This document shows, in pieces, positions 1 through 5,106 of a stretch of 5,106 nt of DNA (positions within the stretch are counted from its first letter, which is position 1; every line of letters starts with the position of its first letter). A program made the translations under genes and the position numbers. The DNA is taken from assembly GCA_030039895.1 (NCBI GenBank), contig JASHUR010000135.1:1-5106 (forward strand), in the 5' to 3' direction. The stretch is from Acidobacteriaceae bacterium (GTDB lineage Bacteria > Acidobacteriota > Terriglobia > Terriglobales > Acidobacteriaceae). The notes below the pieces were generated by a model. It was not told the DNA's origin, ran no database searches, and worked only from the letters and a program-made list of their open reading frames with translations.

Positions 1-197
1 AGGACAGCAATCAGTCGCAAAACGGTGGTGAACTCGTTTTCAACAGACACGCCGGACAGTATTCCTTGAGTGAGGTTCTCTGCCCATCCGCCGCGATGAA
101 CGTGAGCCTTCCTTCTTCGAAGATGAAGAAGAGAACTGAATGGGAAGATGCAAGGCTGCACAAGGACGACGGCCGAGTGCTGATCGCAGTCAAATGA
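1..197 (+). CDS. C-terminal fragment of an unrecognised hypothetical protein
   Basis: The reading frame whose first full codon is at position 3 is open from the window edge to a TGA at 195-197, giving the last 64 residues of a protein. The tail includes ELVFNRHAGQYSLSEV, then a stretch with LPSSKMKKRTEWE, and ends GRVLIAVK. The pattern 'LVFxRxGxxYxLSEV ... LPxSKxEK ... VLIAxK' resembles small acidobacterial hypothetical proteins I recall, but I cannot name a family or function. The other two + frames stop early (at 28-30 and 67-69), and a terminator-like hairpin begins 19 bp after the stop, as expected for a gene end. The N-terminal part lies outside the window, so signal peptide, domains and start cannot be judged. 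Codon use here is less GC-rich than in the downstream genes. That it codes is likely but not certain. Confidence 0.6.
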   Translation, partial: DSNQSQNGGELVFNRHAGQYSLSEVLCPSAAMNVSLPSSKMKKRTEWEDARLHKDDGRVLIAVK

Positions 198-215
198 ACA
201 GATTCATTGTTCGAG

Positions 216-246
216 AAAAGCCCAGGACTCGGCCTCCGGGCTTTTT
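216..246. terminator. Probable bidirectional rho-independent terminator
   Basis: AAAAGCCC (216-223) pairs perfectly with GGGCTTTT (238-245), and an inner AGG (224-226) can pair with CCT (233-235) around a short loop. The + strand shows the stem followed by a run of five T (242-246). The minus strand has four T after its GGGC. It lies between the stop of the + strand gene (197) and the stop of the minus-strand sirtuin (267), so it can end both convergent transcripts. Confidence 0.75.
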
Positions 247-266
247 GCTTGCGGATGATTCGCCTC

Positions 267-965
267 TCAACCCACCAGCCCCGGCAGCACCTCCACCGCT
301 GTCCCCAGCACAATCTCGTCAAACGCATACGCGTTCAGCGGCTCTTCCGGACCCACATAAATCGTCTTGATCCGCCGCTCGTTCGCGATCTCCACAAATC
401 CTGCCGCCGGATACACCGATCCCGACGTCCCCACCACCAGCACCACCGTCGCTTGGTACAGTTCGTCATAAATATCGTCCATACCCAGCGGAATCTCCCC
501 GAACCACACAATATGCGGCCTCACCGCCTGCCCGCACACGCCACACTTCGGCAGCGCCGCCGCCGTCTCATACATCTCGCGGTCTGCAAACAGCTCCCCG
601 CACCGCACGCACCGCGACATAAACAGCGTCCCGTGCATGTGGTGAACCCGCCGCGACCCCGCCCGCTCATGCAAATCGTCCACGTTCTGCGTACACAGAT
701 AGAACCGCTCGCCCAGCCGCGCCTCCAGCATCGCCAGCGCCTTGTGTCCAGCATTCGGCTGCGCCGCCATCGCGTCCCGCCGCCGCATCGAGTAAAACCG
801 CCACACCAGCTCCGGATTCGCCCGCCACGCCTCCGGCGTCGCAACCTCCTCCACGCGATGCCCGTCCCACAACCCGCCCGATCCGCGAAACGTCGCCAGC
901 CCGCTCTCCGCGGAAATCCCTGCGCCGGTCAGCACAAACACCCGGTCTTCCGCGCTCCACTCCAT
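267..965 (-). CDS. cobB: NAD-dependent protein deacylase, class III sirtuin (CobB/SIRT5-like)
   Basis: A complete 232-residue sirtuin, the normal length for short bacterial CobB proteins. Sirtuins remove acyl groups from protein lysines using NAD+, yielding nicotinamide and O-acyl-ADP-ribose, and act in the cytoplasm. Visible motifs: NAD-binding GAGISAESG (14-22) and FR (26-27), TQNVD (92-96), HMHG (109-112) with the catalytic His111, four zinc Cys (119, 122, 141, 144), and GTSGSVYPA (179-187). Tyr58 and Arg61 form the YxxR pair that in class III enzymes binds acidic acyl groups, so desuccinylase/demalonylase activity is expected besides deacetylation. The ATG at 965 was chosen because the conserved core begins eight residues later. 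A GTG at 1076 is in frame but adds 37 unconserved residues and would overlap the divergent gene. The Shine-Dalgarno signal is weak. The gene is followed by the hairpin at 216-246 and seems monocistronic. Confidence 0.95.
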   Translation of the reverse strand: MEWSAEDRVFVLTGAGISAESGLATFRGSGGLWDGHRVEEVATPEAWRANPELVWRFYSMRRRDAMAAQPNAGHKALAMLEARLGERFYLCTQNVDDLHERAGSRRVHHMHGTLFMSRCVRCGELFADREMYETAAALPKCGVCGQAVRPHIVWFGEIPLGMDDIYDELYQATVVLVVGTSGSVYPAAGFVEIANERRIKTIYVGPEEPLNAYAFDEIVLGTAVEVLPGLVG

Positions 966-977
966 ACTCAGAGTATG
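963..977. promoter_or_regulatory. Perfect 15-bp palindrome covering the sirtuin start codon
   Basis: CATACTC-A-GAGTATG is a perfect 7-bp inverted repeat with a one-base centre. The left CAT (963-965) is the sirtuin ATG read on the minus strand. It looks like a dimeric repressor site. In the sirtuin mRNA it could instead fold into a six-pair stem with a three-base loop that includes the start codon. No regulator can be assigned. Confidence 0.45.
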
Positions 978-1069
978 AACCACCGCTCGCCCATTTGTGA
1001 TACCTTCACCCTCGTCAGGCTTTACCAAACATTCGCAGCCGTCACATCCCACTCCTCCCTCGGAGGCAG
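966..1069. promoter_or_regulatory. Divergent intergenic region between sirtuin and LssY-type gene
   Basis: This 104-bp gap must hold the start signals of both the minus-strand sirtuin and the + strand LssY-type gene. I found no convincing -35/-10 pair on either strand; TTGTGA at 995-1000 (+) and a TATCAC read on the minus strand near 999-1004 are only weak candidates. What is visible is the palindrome at the left end (963-977) and a GC-rich hairpin at the right end (1054-1066). Confidence 0.5.
1054..1066 (+). promoter_or_regulatory. Shine-Dalgarno of the LssY-type gene inside a small hairpin
   Basis: GGAGG (1062-1066) is a full Shine-Dalgarno core but ends only three bases before the ATG at 1070, closer than usual. 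It is preceded by CCTCC (1054-1058), its exact complement, with a three-base loop CTC. The mRNA could hide its ribosome site in a five-pair stem. It supports translation starting near 1070, since no other ATG, GTG or TTG start lies between the in-frame stop at 998-1000 and 1070. Confidence 0.45.
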
Positions 1070-3427
1070 ATGTCACCCCAGGCCCGCTGTCGATGTGTCA
1101 TTCTCATCATTCTCTGCGTGGCACAGCTCGGCTTCGCGCCGCACCTTCACGCAGAAACCCTCCCCGCCGGAACCACGCTCGAAATCCGCATCCAGCAGCC
1201 TATAAGTTCCTACTCCACGCCCGCCGGAACCCGTATCACCGGCGTCATGATCTCGCCCGTCACCGACTCCGGCAAAATCCTCGTTCCGCTCGGCACCACC
1301 ATAACCGGCACCGTCGTCGCCGTCCGCAAAGTCGGCATCGGCTTCCCGCATGAGACTGCCCGCATCGACCTGCGCTTCGACCACATCATCCTCGCCAATG
1401 GCAAATCCGTTCCCATCTCCTGCCGCATCACGGAAATCGAGAACGCCCGCGAGAGCATCGACAAAAAAGGCCGCATCCAGGGCATTCGTGCCACTGCAAC
1501 TCTCAGCAATCGCACCTCCGGAGTGGTCGGCAGCCTCGCCTTCGGAGACCCCATCGCCGCCATCTTTACCACTGCCGGCTCCGCCACCACCCTCCGCTTC
1601 TCCGAACCGGAAATCTCTCTCCCCGCCGGCACCGAATTCATCGCGAAGCTCACGGCTCCCCTTGATTTTCCCAACGAAACAGTCCAGTCCGTCCCGCAGC
1701 TCGTCGTCACGCCCGGGGGAAAAGACAATCTCAGCCGAATCGTGCGCGCATTGCCCTACCGCACCTTTTCTGACAGTAAGAAAGAAACCCCCTCCGATAT
1801 CACCAACCTCGCCTTCATCGGCACCGCCGATGAGCTTCAGCGTGCCTTTGCTGCCGCTGGATGGGTCATCGTCGACACCCTCACCGCGCAAACCACCTAC
1901 AGCACCATCCGTTCCATTGCCGAGAACCAGGGTTACCGCCGCGCCCCCATGTCCATCCTTATCCTCGACGGCAAACAGCCCGACTTCGCCTACGCCAAGA
2001 CCCTCAACACCTTCTCCAAACGCCATCACCTGCGCATTTGGCGCACTACGCAAACCTGGCACGGTCGGCAGATCTGGACATCCTCCTCCACGCACGACAT
2101 CGGCATCGGCTTCTCTAAAAAGAGCAAGACCTTCATCCACCTCATTGACACCAACATCGACAATGAGCGCGCCAAAGTCGTCAACGACCTCATCTTCACC
2201 GGATGCGTCTCCGCCGCGCAGCTTGTCACGCGCCCCTGGCTGCCCGCGCATCCTCAGAACGCCACCCACGAAGACCTCATCACCGACGGACGCATCGCCG
2301 TCCTCGAATTCAACGGCTGCAGGCAGCCGCGCAGCGAAATCAGCGGCGAGGACACCACACTGCTCCGCATCCACGGAAACAGGTTCGAGCGCACCACGCG
2401 TCAGACCGTCCTTACCCTTGAAAACAACGTCCTGCGCGACAACGTCGGCGTCATGACCTATTCGAGCATTCATTATTTGCTCGACCTGAAGAAAGAACAC
2501 AAGGAGCATCTTGAGCGTCAGATGGATCTCGCCGGCCAGAAGTACACCATCCAGGACACCTTCAGCCCGCAGGATGCTTACACGTCGCTCTACCCGCGCC
2601 CGTTCTCTGACCGCTACGGCAAAACTCCGAACCTCAAAAGCATCAACCGCTGGGCGCCTCCCACCGTCGAAATCGGCGTCCGTGGCGGCTTCCACGGCTA
2701 TTACGGCGGCAACGGCGGAGCCATCGTCTTCCTCATCAATCAGGACAACAACCCCAACCCGGACCTCATCGTCGTAATCGGCAACACCCTGCACGACGGA
2801 TGGGAGCTAGGCGGTACCGTCACCCTCGACTCGCAAAAATACTTCTCCCACGAATTCGCCTATGACCACAGCTTCACCCGCTTCTTGCTCGGCCTCGAGG
2901 TCGTTGGGCAGGACTCAACTACCGGCGAACTCGTGAACCAGTTTGCCTTCAACATCACAGGACTCCGCACCTCGCAGTTCACTTACAACTTGCTCATCAA
3001 TGCGACTCCCCGCACCTCGCGCTTCCGCCCCTATTTCGCCATCGGCCCATCTCTGCAACTGATGCACCTCGCCGAAGCGCCCATCAAAAAAGCTCCCGGA
3101 TTCTTCAAGCTCGGCCTCAGCACCGTCGGACTCCTCACCGCCGCCTACGACTTCGGCGGAACACCCCCTCTTGAAGGCGGGGGCATCTTCCAGCCCGGCC
3201 TCAACTATGGCGGAGGCGCGCGCTTCCGCCTCACTCCCCGCTGGATGATTCGCGCCGACTTCCGCGAAACCTTTACTGCACAGCCCGACTTCTGGACCAA
3301 GTCGAAAAATGACATCCTCTCCAACGTCTCTGTCAGCGAGGGATACAACCTCACCTTCCTCGGCCCATTTCTCAACGGACCCAGCCGCCAGGACCGCATC
3401 ACCGGTGGCTTCGCCTTCACTTTCTGA
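1070..3427 (+). CDS. Exported LssY C-terminal-domain protein with putative outer-membrane beta-barrel
   Basis: A 785-residue envelope protein of unknown function. Residues 1-28 are a signal peptide: Arg-containing start, hydrophobic core VILIILCVAQLGFA, and probable cleavage after HLHA. Residues 30-90 begin LPAGTTLEIRI and carry VPLGTTITGTV, a small beta module like those in VirB10/TrbI-type proteins. A second LPAGT module starts at 184. Residues about 241-380 match the LssY C-terminal domain pattern (named after LssY of the Legionella lss type I secretion locus): NLAFIGT (246-252), AFAAAGW (259-265), KRHHLRIW (317-324), Asp343, HLID (357-360) and DNERAKV (364-370). Its biochemical role is unknown to me. 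Residues 381-530 are a linker without a clear family. Residues about 531-785 alternate polar and hydrophobic residues, are rich in Gly and aromatics, and end in FAFTF, typical of outer-membrane barrels. The ATG at 1070 is the only conventional start after the upstream in-frame stop. The gene appears monocistronic, divergent from the sirtuin gene. Confidence 0.85.
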   Translation: MSPQARCRCVILIILCVAQLGFAPHLHAETLPAGTTLEIRIQQPISSYSTPAGTRITGVMISPVTDSGKILVPLGTTITGTVVAVRKVGIGFPHETARIDLRFDHIILANGKSVPISCRITEIENARESIDKKGRIQGIRATATLSNRTSGVVGSLAFGDPIAAIFTTAGSATTLRFSEPEISLPAGTEFIAKLTAPLDFPNETVQSVPQLVVTPGGKDNLSRIVRALPYRTFSDSKKETPSDITNLAFIGTADELQRAFAAAGWVIVDTLTAQTTYSTIRSIAENQGYRRAPMSILILDGKQPDFAYAKTLNTFSKRHHLRIWRTTQTWHGRQIWTSSSTHDIGIGFSKKSKTFIHLIDTNIDNERAKVVNDLIFTGCVSAAQLVTRPWLPAHPQNATHEDLITDGRIAVLEFNGCRQPRSEISGEDTTLLRIHGNRFERTTRQTVLTLENNVLRDNVGVMTYSSIHYLLDLKKEHKEHLERQMDLAGQKYTIQDTFSPQDAYTSLYPRPFSDRYGKTPNLKSINRWAPPTVEIGVRGGFHGYYGGNGGAIVFLINQDNNPNPDLIVVIGNTLHDGWELGGTVTLDSQKYFSHEFAYDHSFTRFLLGLEVVGQDSTTGELVNQFAFNITGLRTSQFTYNLLINATPRTSRFRPYFAIGPSLQLMHLAEAPIKKAPGFFKLGLSTVGLLTAAYDFGGTPPLEGGGIFQPGLNYGGGARFRLTPRWMIRADFRETFTAQPDFWTKSKNDILSNVSVSEGYNLTFLGPFLNGPSRQDRITGGFAFTF

Positions 3428-3453
3428 TCCGTTTCCTCGCAGCGCAGCTTCGA

Positions 3454-3484
3454 TTGACTTATAGTTATCGAAATTCGATACAAT
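3454..3484 (+). promoter_or_regulatory. Probable sigma-70-type promoter of the doxX-chrA operon
   Basis: TTGACT (3454-3459, five of six consensus) and TACAAT (3479-3484, five of six) are separated by 19 bp, slightly long for a housekeeping promoter. The region is clearly AT-richer than its surroundings and lies 33 bp upstream of the doxX start. The long spacing may mean activator dependence or weak basal activity. Confidence 0.6.
3466..3480. promoter_or_regulatory. Perfect 15-bp palindromic operator candidate in the doxX promoter
   Basis: TATCGAA-A-TTCGATA is a perfect 7-bp inverted repeat with a one-base centre. It fills most of the spacer between the -35 and -10 boxes and covers the first two bases of the -10, the classic position for a repressor that blocks RNA polymerase, such as a MarR-, TetR- or ArsR-type dimer. 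No regulator gene lies next to it in the window, so the binding protein is unknown. Confidence 0.6.
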
Positions 3485-3504
3485 GTTGCCGCATTCCACT
3501 CCGC

Positions 3505-3509
3505 GGGAG
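3505..3509 (+). promoter_or_regulatory. Ribosome binding site of doxX
   Basis: GGGAG followed by seven bases and the ATG at 3517. Its good spacing decides the doxX start in favour of 3517 over an in-frame TTG at 3454, which lies within the -35 box and so upstream of any transcript from this promoter. Confidence 0.7.
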
Positions 3510-3516
3510 CGCACAC

Positions 3517-3933
3517 ATGCAGAAACAATCCGTCGGTCGTCTTCTTCTTCGCATCCTCGTCGGCTGGGTCTTCCTGTCGGAAGGCATCCAGAAGCTCATC
3601 TTCCCCGGAACCCTCGGCGTCGCCCGCTTCGCCCACATCGGAATCCCCTGGCCCGCCGTCTCCGCACCCTTCGTCGGCATCGTTGAAGCGGTCTTCGGGA
3701 CCCTCGTCCTGCTCGGCTTCTACACCGCGCTCTCGACTGTCCCTCTGCTGGCCGTCATCTCCACCGCCATCTGCACCACCAAAATTCCCTTCCTCATCCA
3801 CCACGGCTTCTGGGCCGCGCTCCACGAGTCCCGCACCGACTTCTCCATGCTCTTCGGACTCATCGCCATCCTCTGCCTCGGCCCCGGTTCGCTTTCTCTC
3901 GACGCCAAACGCCACAGCCCCGCCCCGCAATGA
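3517..3933 (+). CDS. DoxX family integral membrane protein
   Basis: A 138-residue inner-membrane protein with four predicted hydrophobic helices (about 7-28, 47-66, 70-88, 109-125), the usual size and topology of DoxX-family proteins. Family-like features are RILVGWVFLSEGIQKLIFP in the first helix and its exit, a Glu in GIVEAVFG (53-61) in the second, and the C-terminal block RTDFSMLFG (106-114) followed by GPGSLSLDA. DoxX was named from the archaeal thiosulfate:quinone oxidoreductase subunit. In mycobacteria a DoxX protein has been linked to superoxide dismutase and thiol homeostasis at the membrane. The exact role of this paralogue is unknown. The start at 3517 is set by the GGGAG site seven bases upstream. 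The stop codon overlaps the chrA start (ATGA, 3930-3933), so the two proteins are probably made together and translationally coupled. Transcription likely begins at the promoter with the palindromic operator. Confidence 0.9.
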   Translation: MQKQSVGRLLLRILVGWVFLSEGIQKLIFPGTLGVARFAHIGIPWPAVSAPFVGIVEAVFGTLVLLGFYTALSTVPLLAVISTAICTTKIPFLIHHGFWAALHESRTDFSMLFGLIAILCLGPGSLSLDAKRHSPAPQ

Positions 3934-5106
3934 GCCGCGAACAACACGATGGCCCGCTTCTTCGCGCCGCCGAAGTCTTCGCCGCATTTCTCCGCCTCGG
4001 CTGCACCTCCTTCGGCGGACCCGTAGCGCACCTCGGCTACTTTCAGTCTGAATTCGTCGAGCGCCGCCAGTGGCTCACCGCCGGCTCCTTCGCAGAACTC
4101 GTAGCGCTCGCCCAGTCGCTCCCCGGCCCCGCCAGCAGCCAGGTCGGCTTCGCCATTGGACTCACCCGTGCCGGACTCCCCGGCGGCCTCGCTGCCTGGC
4201 TCGGCTTCACCCTGCCCTCCGCCGTGCTTATGCTCGCCTTCGCATTCGGCCACACGCTTTTCAGCGGCAAAGCCGGAGCCGCGTTCCTCCACGGACTCCA
4301 GCTCGTCGCCGTCGCCGTCGTCGCCAATGCCGTGCTTGCCATGCAACGCCGCCTCGCGCCCGACCGTACCCGTCTGGCCTTCGCCGTCCTCGCCGTGCCC
4401 GTCGTCCTCTTCGCCGCGCCGTCCGTCTCAACACCGCTCGCCATCGTCCTCGGAGCCATCGGCGGCCTGCTTCTCCTGCGCCGCGCACCCGAACACGACC
4501 CCGCTCAACCTCCGTCAACACTCACCCGGCGCACCGCAGTCATCGCCGCTGCGCTTTTCTCCGCACTCTTCGTCGCTTGTCTTTTCTTTCAGCAGGCCGC
4601 GCTCACCGCTCGCAGTCTCTTCGCCGCTCTGTTCCGCGCCGGCGCGCTCGTCTTTGGCGGAGGCCACGTCGTCCTCCCGCTCCTCGACGGTCTCATCGTC
4701 GCCCGCGGCTGGCTCTCTCCGCAGGCCTTCCTCGCTGGCTACGGAGCCGCGCAGGCCCTCCCCGGCCCGCTCTTCTCCTTTGCCGCCTATGTCGGAGCCG
4801 CCTCAGGTCCCACGCAGCACCCGCTAGCCTTCGGACTCATCGCCCTCGCCGCGATCTTTCTACCCGGCCTGCTGCTCATCATCGCCATCCTGCCCTTCTG
4901 GCAGGCCCTGCGCCGTCAGACTCTCGTGCAGTCCGCGCTCCGCGGAGTCAACGCCGCCGTCATCGGCGTCCTCATCGCCGCGCTCTACCGCCCCGTCTGG
5001 ACCAGCTCCGTCCACTCCCCCGCCGACTTCTCCATCGCGCTCACCGCCTTCGCCGCGCTCACCGCCTTCAAAGTCCAGCCCTGGATCGTCGTCCTCGCCT
5101 CCGGCC
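3930..5106 (+). CDS. chrA: Chromate transporter ChrA (CHR family), truncated at window end
   Basis: An open frame from ATG 3930 to the last base gives 392 residues without a stop, close to the roughly 400 residues of two-domain CHR transporters, so only the C-terminal tail is missing. Such proteins expel chromate across the inner membrane, driven by the proton-motive force. The tandem halves typical of the long CHR type are both present: LGCTSFGGPVAHLGYF (23-38) with QSLPGPASSQVG (62-73), and RAGALVFGGGHVVLPLL (236-252) with QALPGPLFSFAAYVG (275-289). A polar link around 184-202 (RRAPEHDPAQPPSTLTRR) separates them. Many hydrophobic segments are visible. The gene overlaps doxX by four bases (ATGA) and has no Shine-Dalgarno of its own, implying coupling. 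No chrB or other chromate regulator is in view. Not every CHR member moves chromate; substrate is inferred from family only. Confidence 0.93.
   Translation, partial: MSREQHDGPLLRAAEVFAAFLRLGCTSFGGPVAHLGYFQSEFVERRQWLTAGSFAELVALAQSLPGPASSQVGFAIGLTRAGLPGGLAAWLGFTLPSAVLMLAFAFGHTLFSGKAGAAFLHGLQLVAVAVVANAVLAMQRRLAPDRTRLAFAVLAVPVVLFAAPSVSTPLAIVLGAIGGLLLLRRAPEHDPAQPPSTLTRRTAVIAAALFSALFVACLFFQQAALTARSLFAALFRAGALVFGGGHVVLPLLDGLIVARGWLSPQAFLAGYGAAQALPGPLFSFAAYVGAASGPTQHPLAFGLIALAAIFLPGLLLIIAILPFWQALRRQTLVQSALRGVNAAVIGVLIAALYRPVWTSSVHSPADFSIALTAFAALTAFKVQPWIVVLASG

Noticed and set aside
966..1076. 37-residue N-terminal extension of the sirtuin from a GTG at 1076
   Set aside because: The extra residues lie before the conserved core, resemble no sirtuin extension I know, and would make the coding region overlap the divergent gene's start. 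The 232-residue form has the normal CobB length.
207..1205. 332-codon + strand open frame over the sirtuin gene
   Set aside because: Its product is an Arg/His/Pro-rich sequence with no fold signature, antisense to a clear sirtuin with all catalytic motifs.
2314..2329. Perfect GC-rich inverted repeat CGGCTGC-AG-GCAGCCG
   Set aside because: It lies inside the LssY-type coding sequence, has no T-run after it, and such short GC stems are expected by chance in this composition.
1073..2794. 573-codon open frame on the minus strand, antisense to the LssY-type gene
   Set aside because: Its translation is low-complexity Asp/Glu/Gly/Val-rich with no recognisable domain, and it is explained by the strong C-in-third-position bias of the + strand gene, which removes stops from the opposite strand. 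The + frame has a signal peptide and domain motifs.
3428..3453. Possible terminator after the LssY-type gene
   Set aside because: The short stretch before the doxX promoter has no hairpin with a following T-run, so I cannot support one; some read-through into doxX is possible.
3454..3516. Upstream TTG start for DoxX adding 21 residues
   Set aside because: The TTG is part of the -35 box and so precedes the transcript, while ATG 3517 has a well-spaced GGGAG site and starts just before the first membrane helix.
3205..4346. Two overlapping minus-strand open frames (3205-3987 and 3720-4346) opposite the LssY-type gene end, doxX and chrA
   Set aside because: Both run across gene boundaries and the promoter, are Glu/Gly-rich without motifs, and are antisense shadows of well-supported membrane protein genes.
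4156..4827. 223-codon Ser/Pro-rich + strand open frame
   Set aside because: It is an out-of-frame shadow inside chrA. The chrA frame carries both CHR half signatures throughout this stretch.

Overview
This 5.1 kb window is ordinary bacterial chromosome: GC-rich, densely coded, with a strong preference for C in third codon positions. The overall style and the C-terminal tail of the first, truncated gene suggest a soil acidobacterium (Terriglobia/Acidobacteriaceae-like). That assignment rests on pattern memory, not on a marker gene. No mobile element, CRISPR array, tRNA or rRNA is visible.

Layout. (1) Positions 1-197 hold the 3' end of a + strand gene of unknown function. (2) It converges on a minus-strand sirtuin gene (965-267), and a probable bidirectional hairpin terminator (216-246) lies between them. 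(3) The sirtuin is a complete class III (CobB/SIRT5-like) NAD+-dependent deacylase of 232 residues. It faces away from a large + strand gene (1070-3427) across a gap of about 100 bp. (4) That gene encodes a 785-residue exported protein with an unusual plan: signal peptide, two LPAGT-type beta modules, an LssY C-terminal-type domain, and a probable C-terminal outer-membrane beta-barrel ending in Phe. (5) After a short AT-richer gap with a recognisable promoter and a perfect 15-bp palindrome, a two-gene operon starts. It consists of a DoxX-family membrane protein (3517-3933) and, overlapping it by ATGA, a chromate-transporter (ChrA, CHR family) gene (3930 to the window end), which is cut off just before its C-terminus. 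The ChrA reading frame is open to the last base.

How the genes may work together. doxX and chrA are very likely co-transcribed and translationally coupled, with the palindrome as a likely operator, which fits an oxyanion or redox-stress efflux unit. The sirtuin and the LssY-type envelope protein share an upstream region but no evident pathway. The most unusual items are the LssY-barrel fusion protein and two palindromes of identical 7-1-7 geometry, one between the -35 and -10 boxes of doxX and one on the sirtuin start codon. I see no clear new defence or mobile system.
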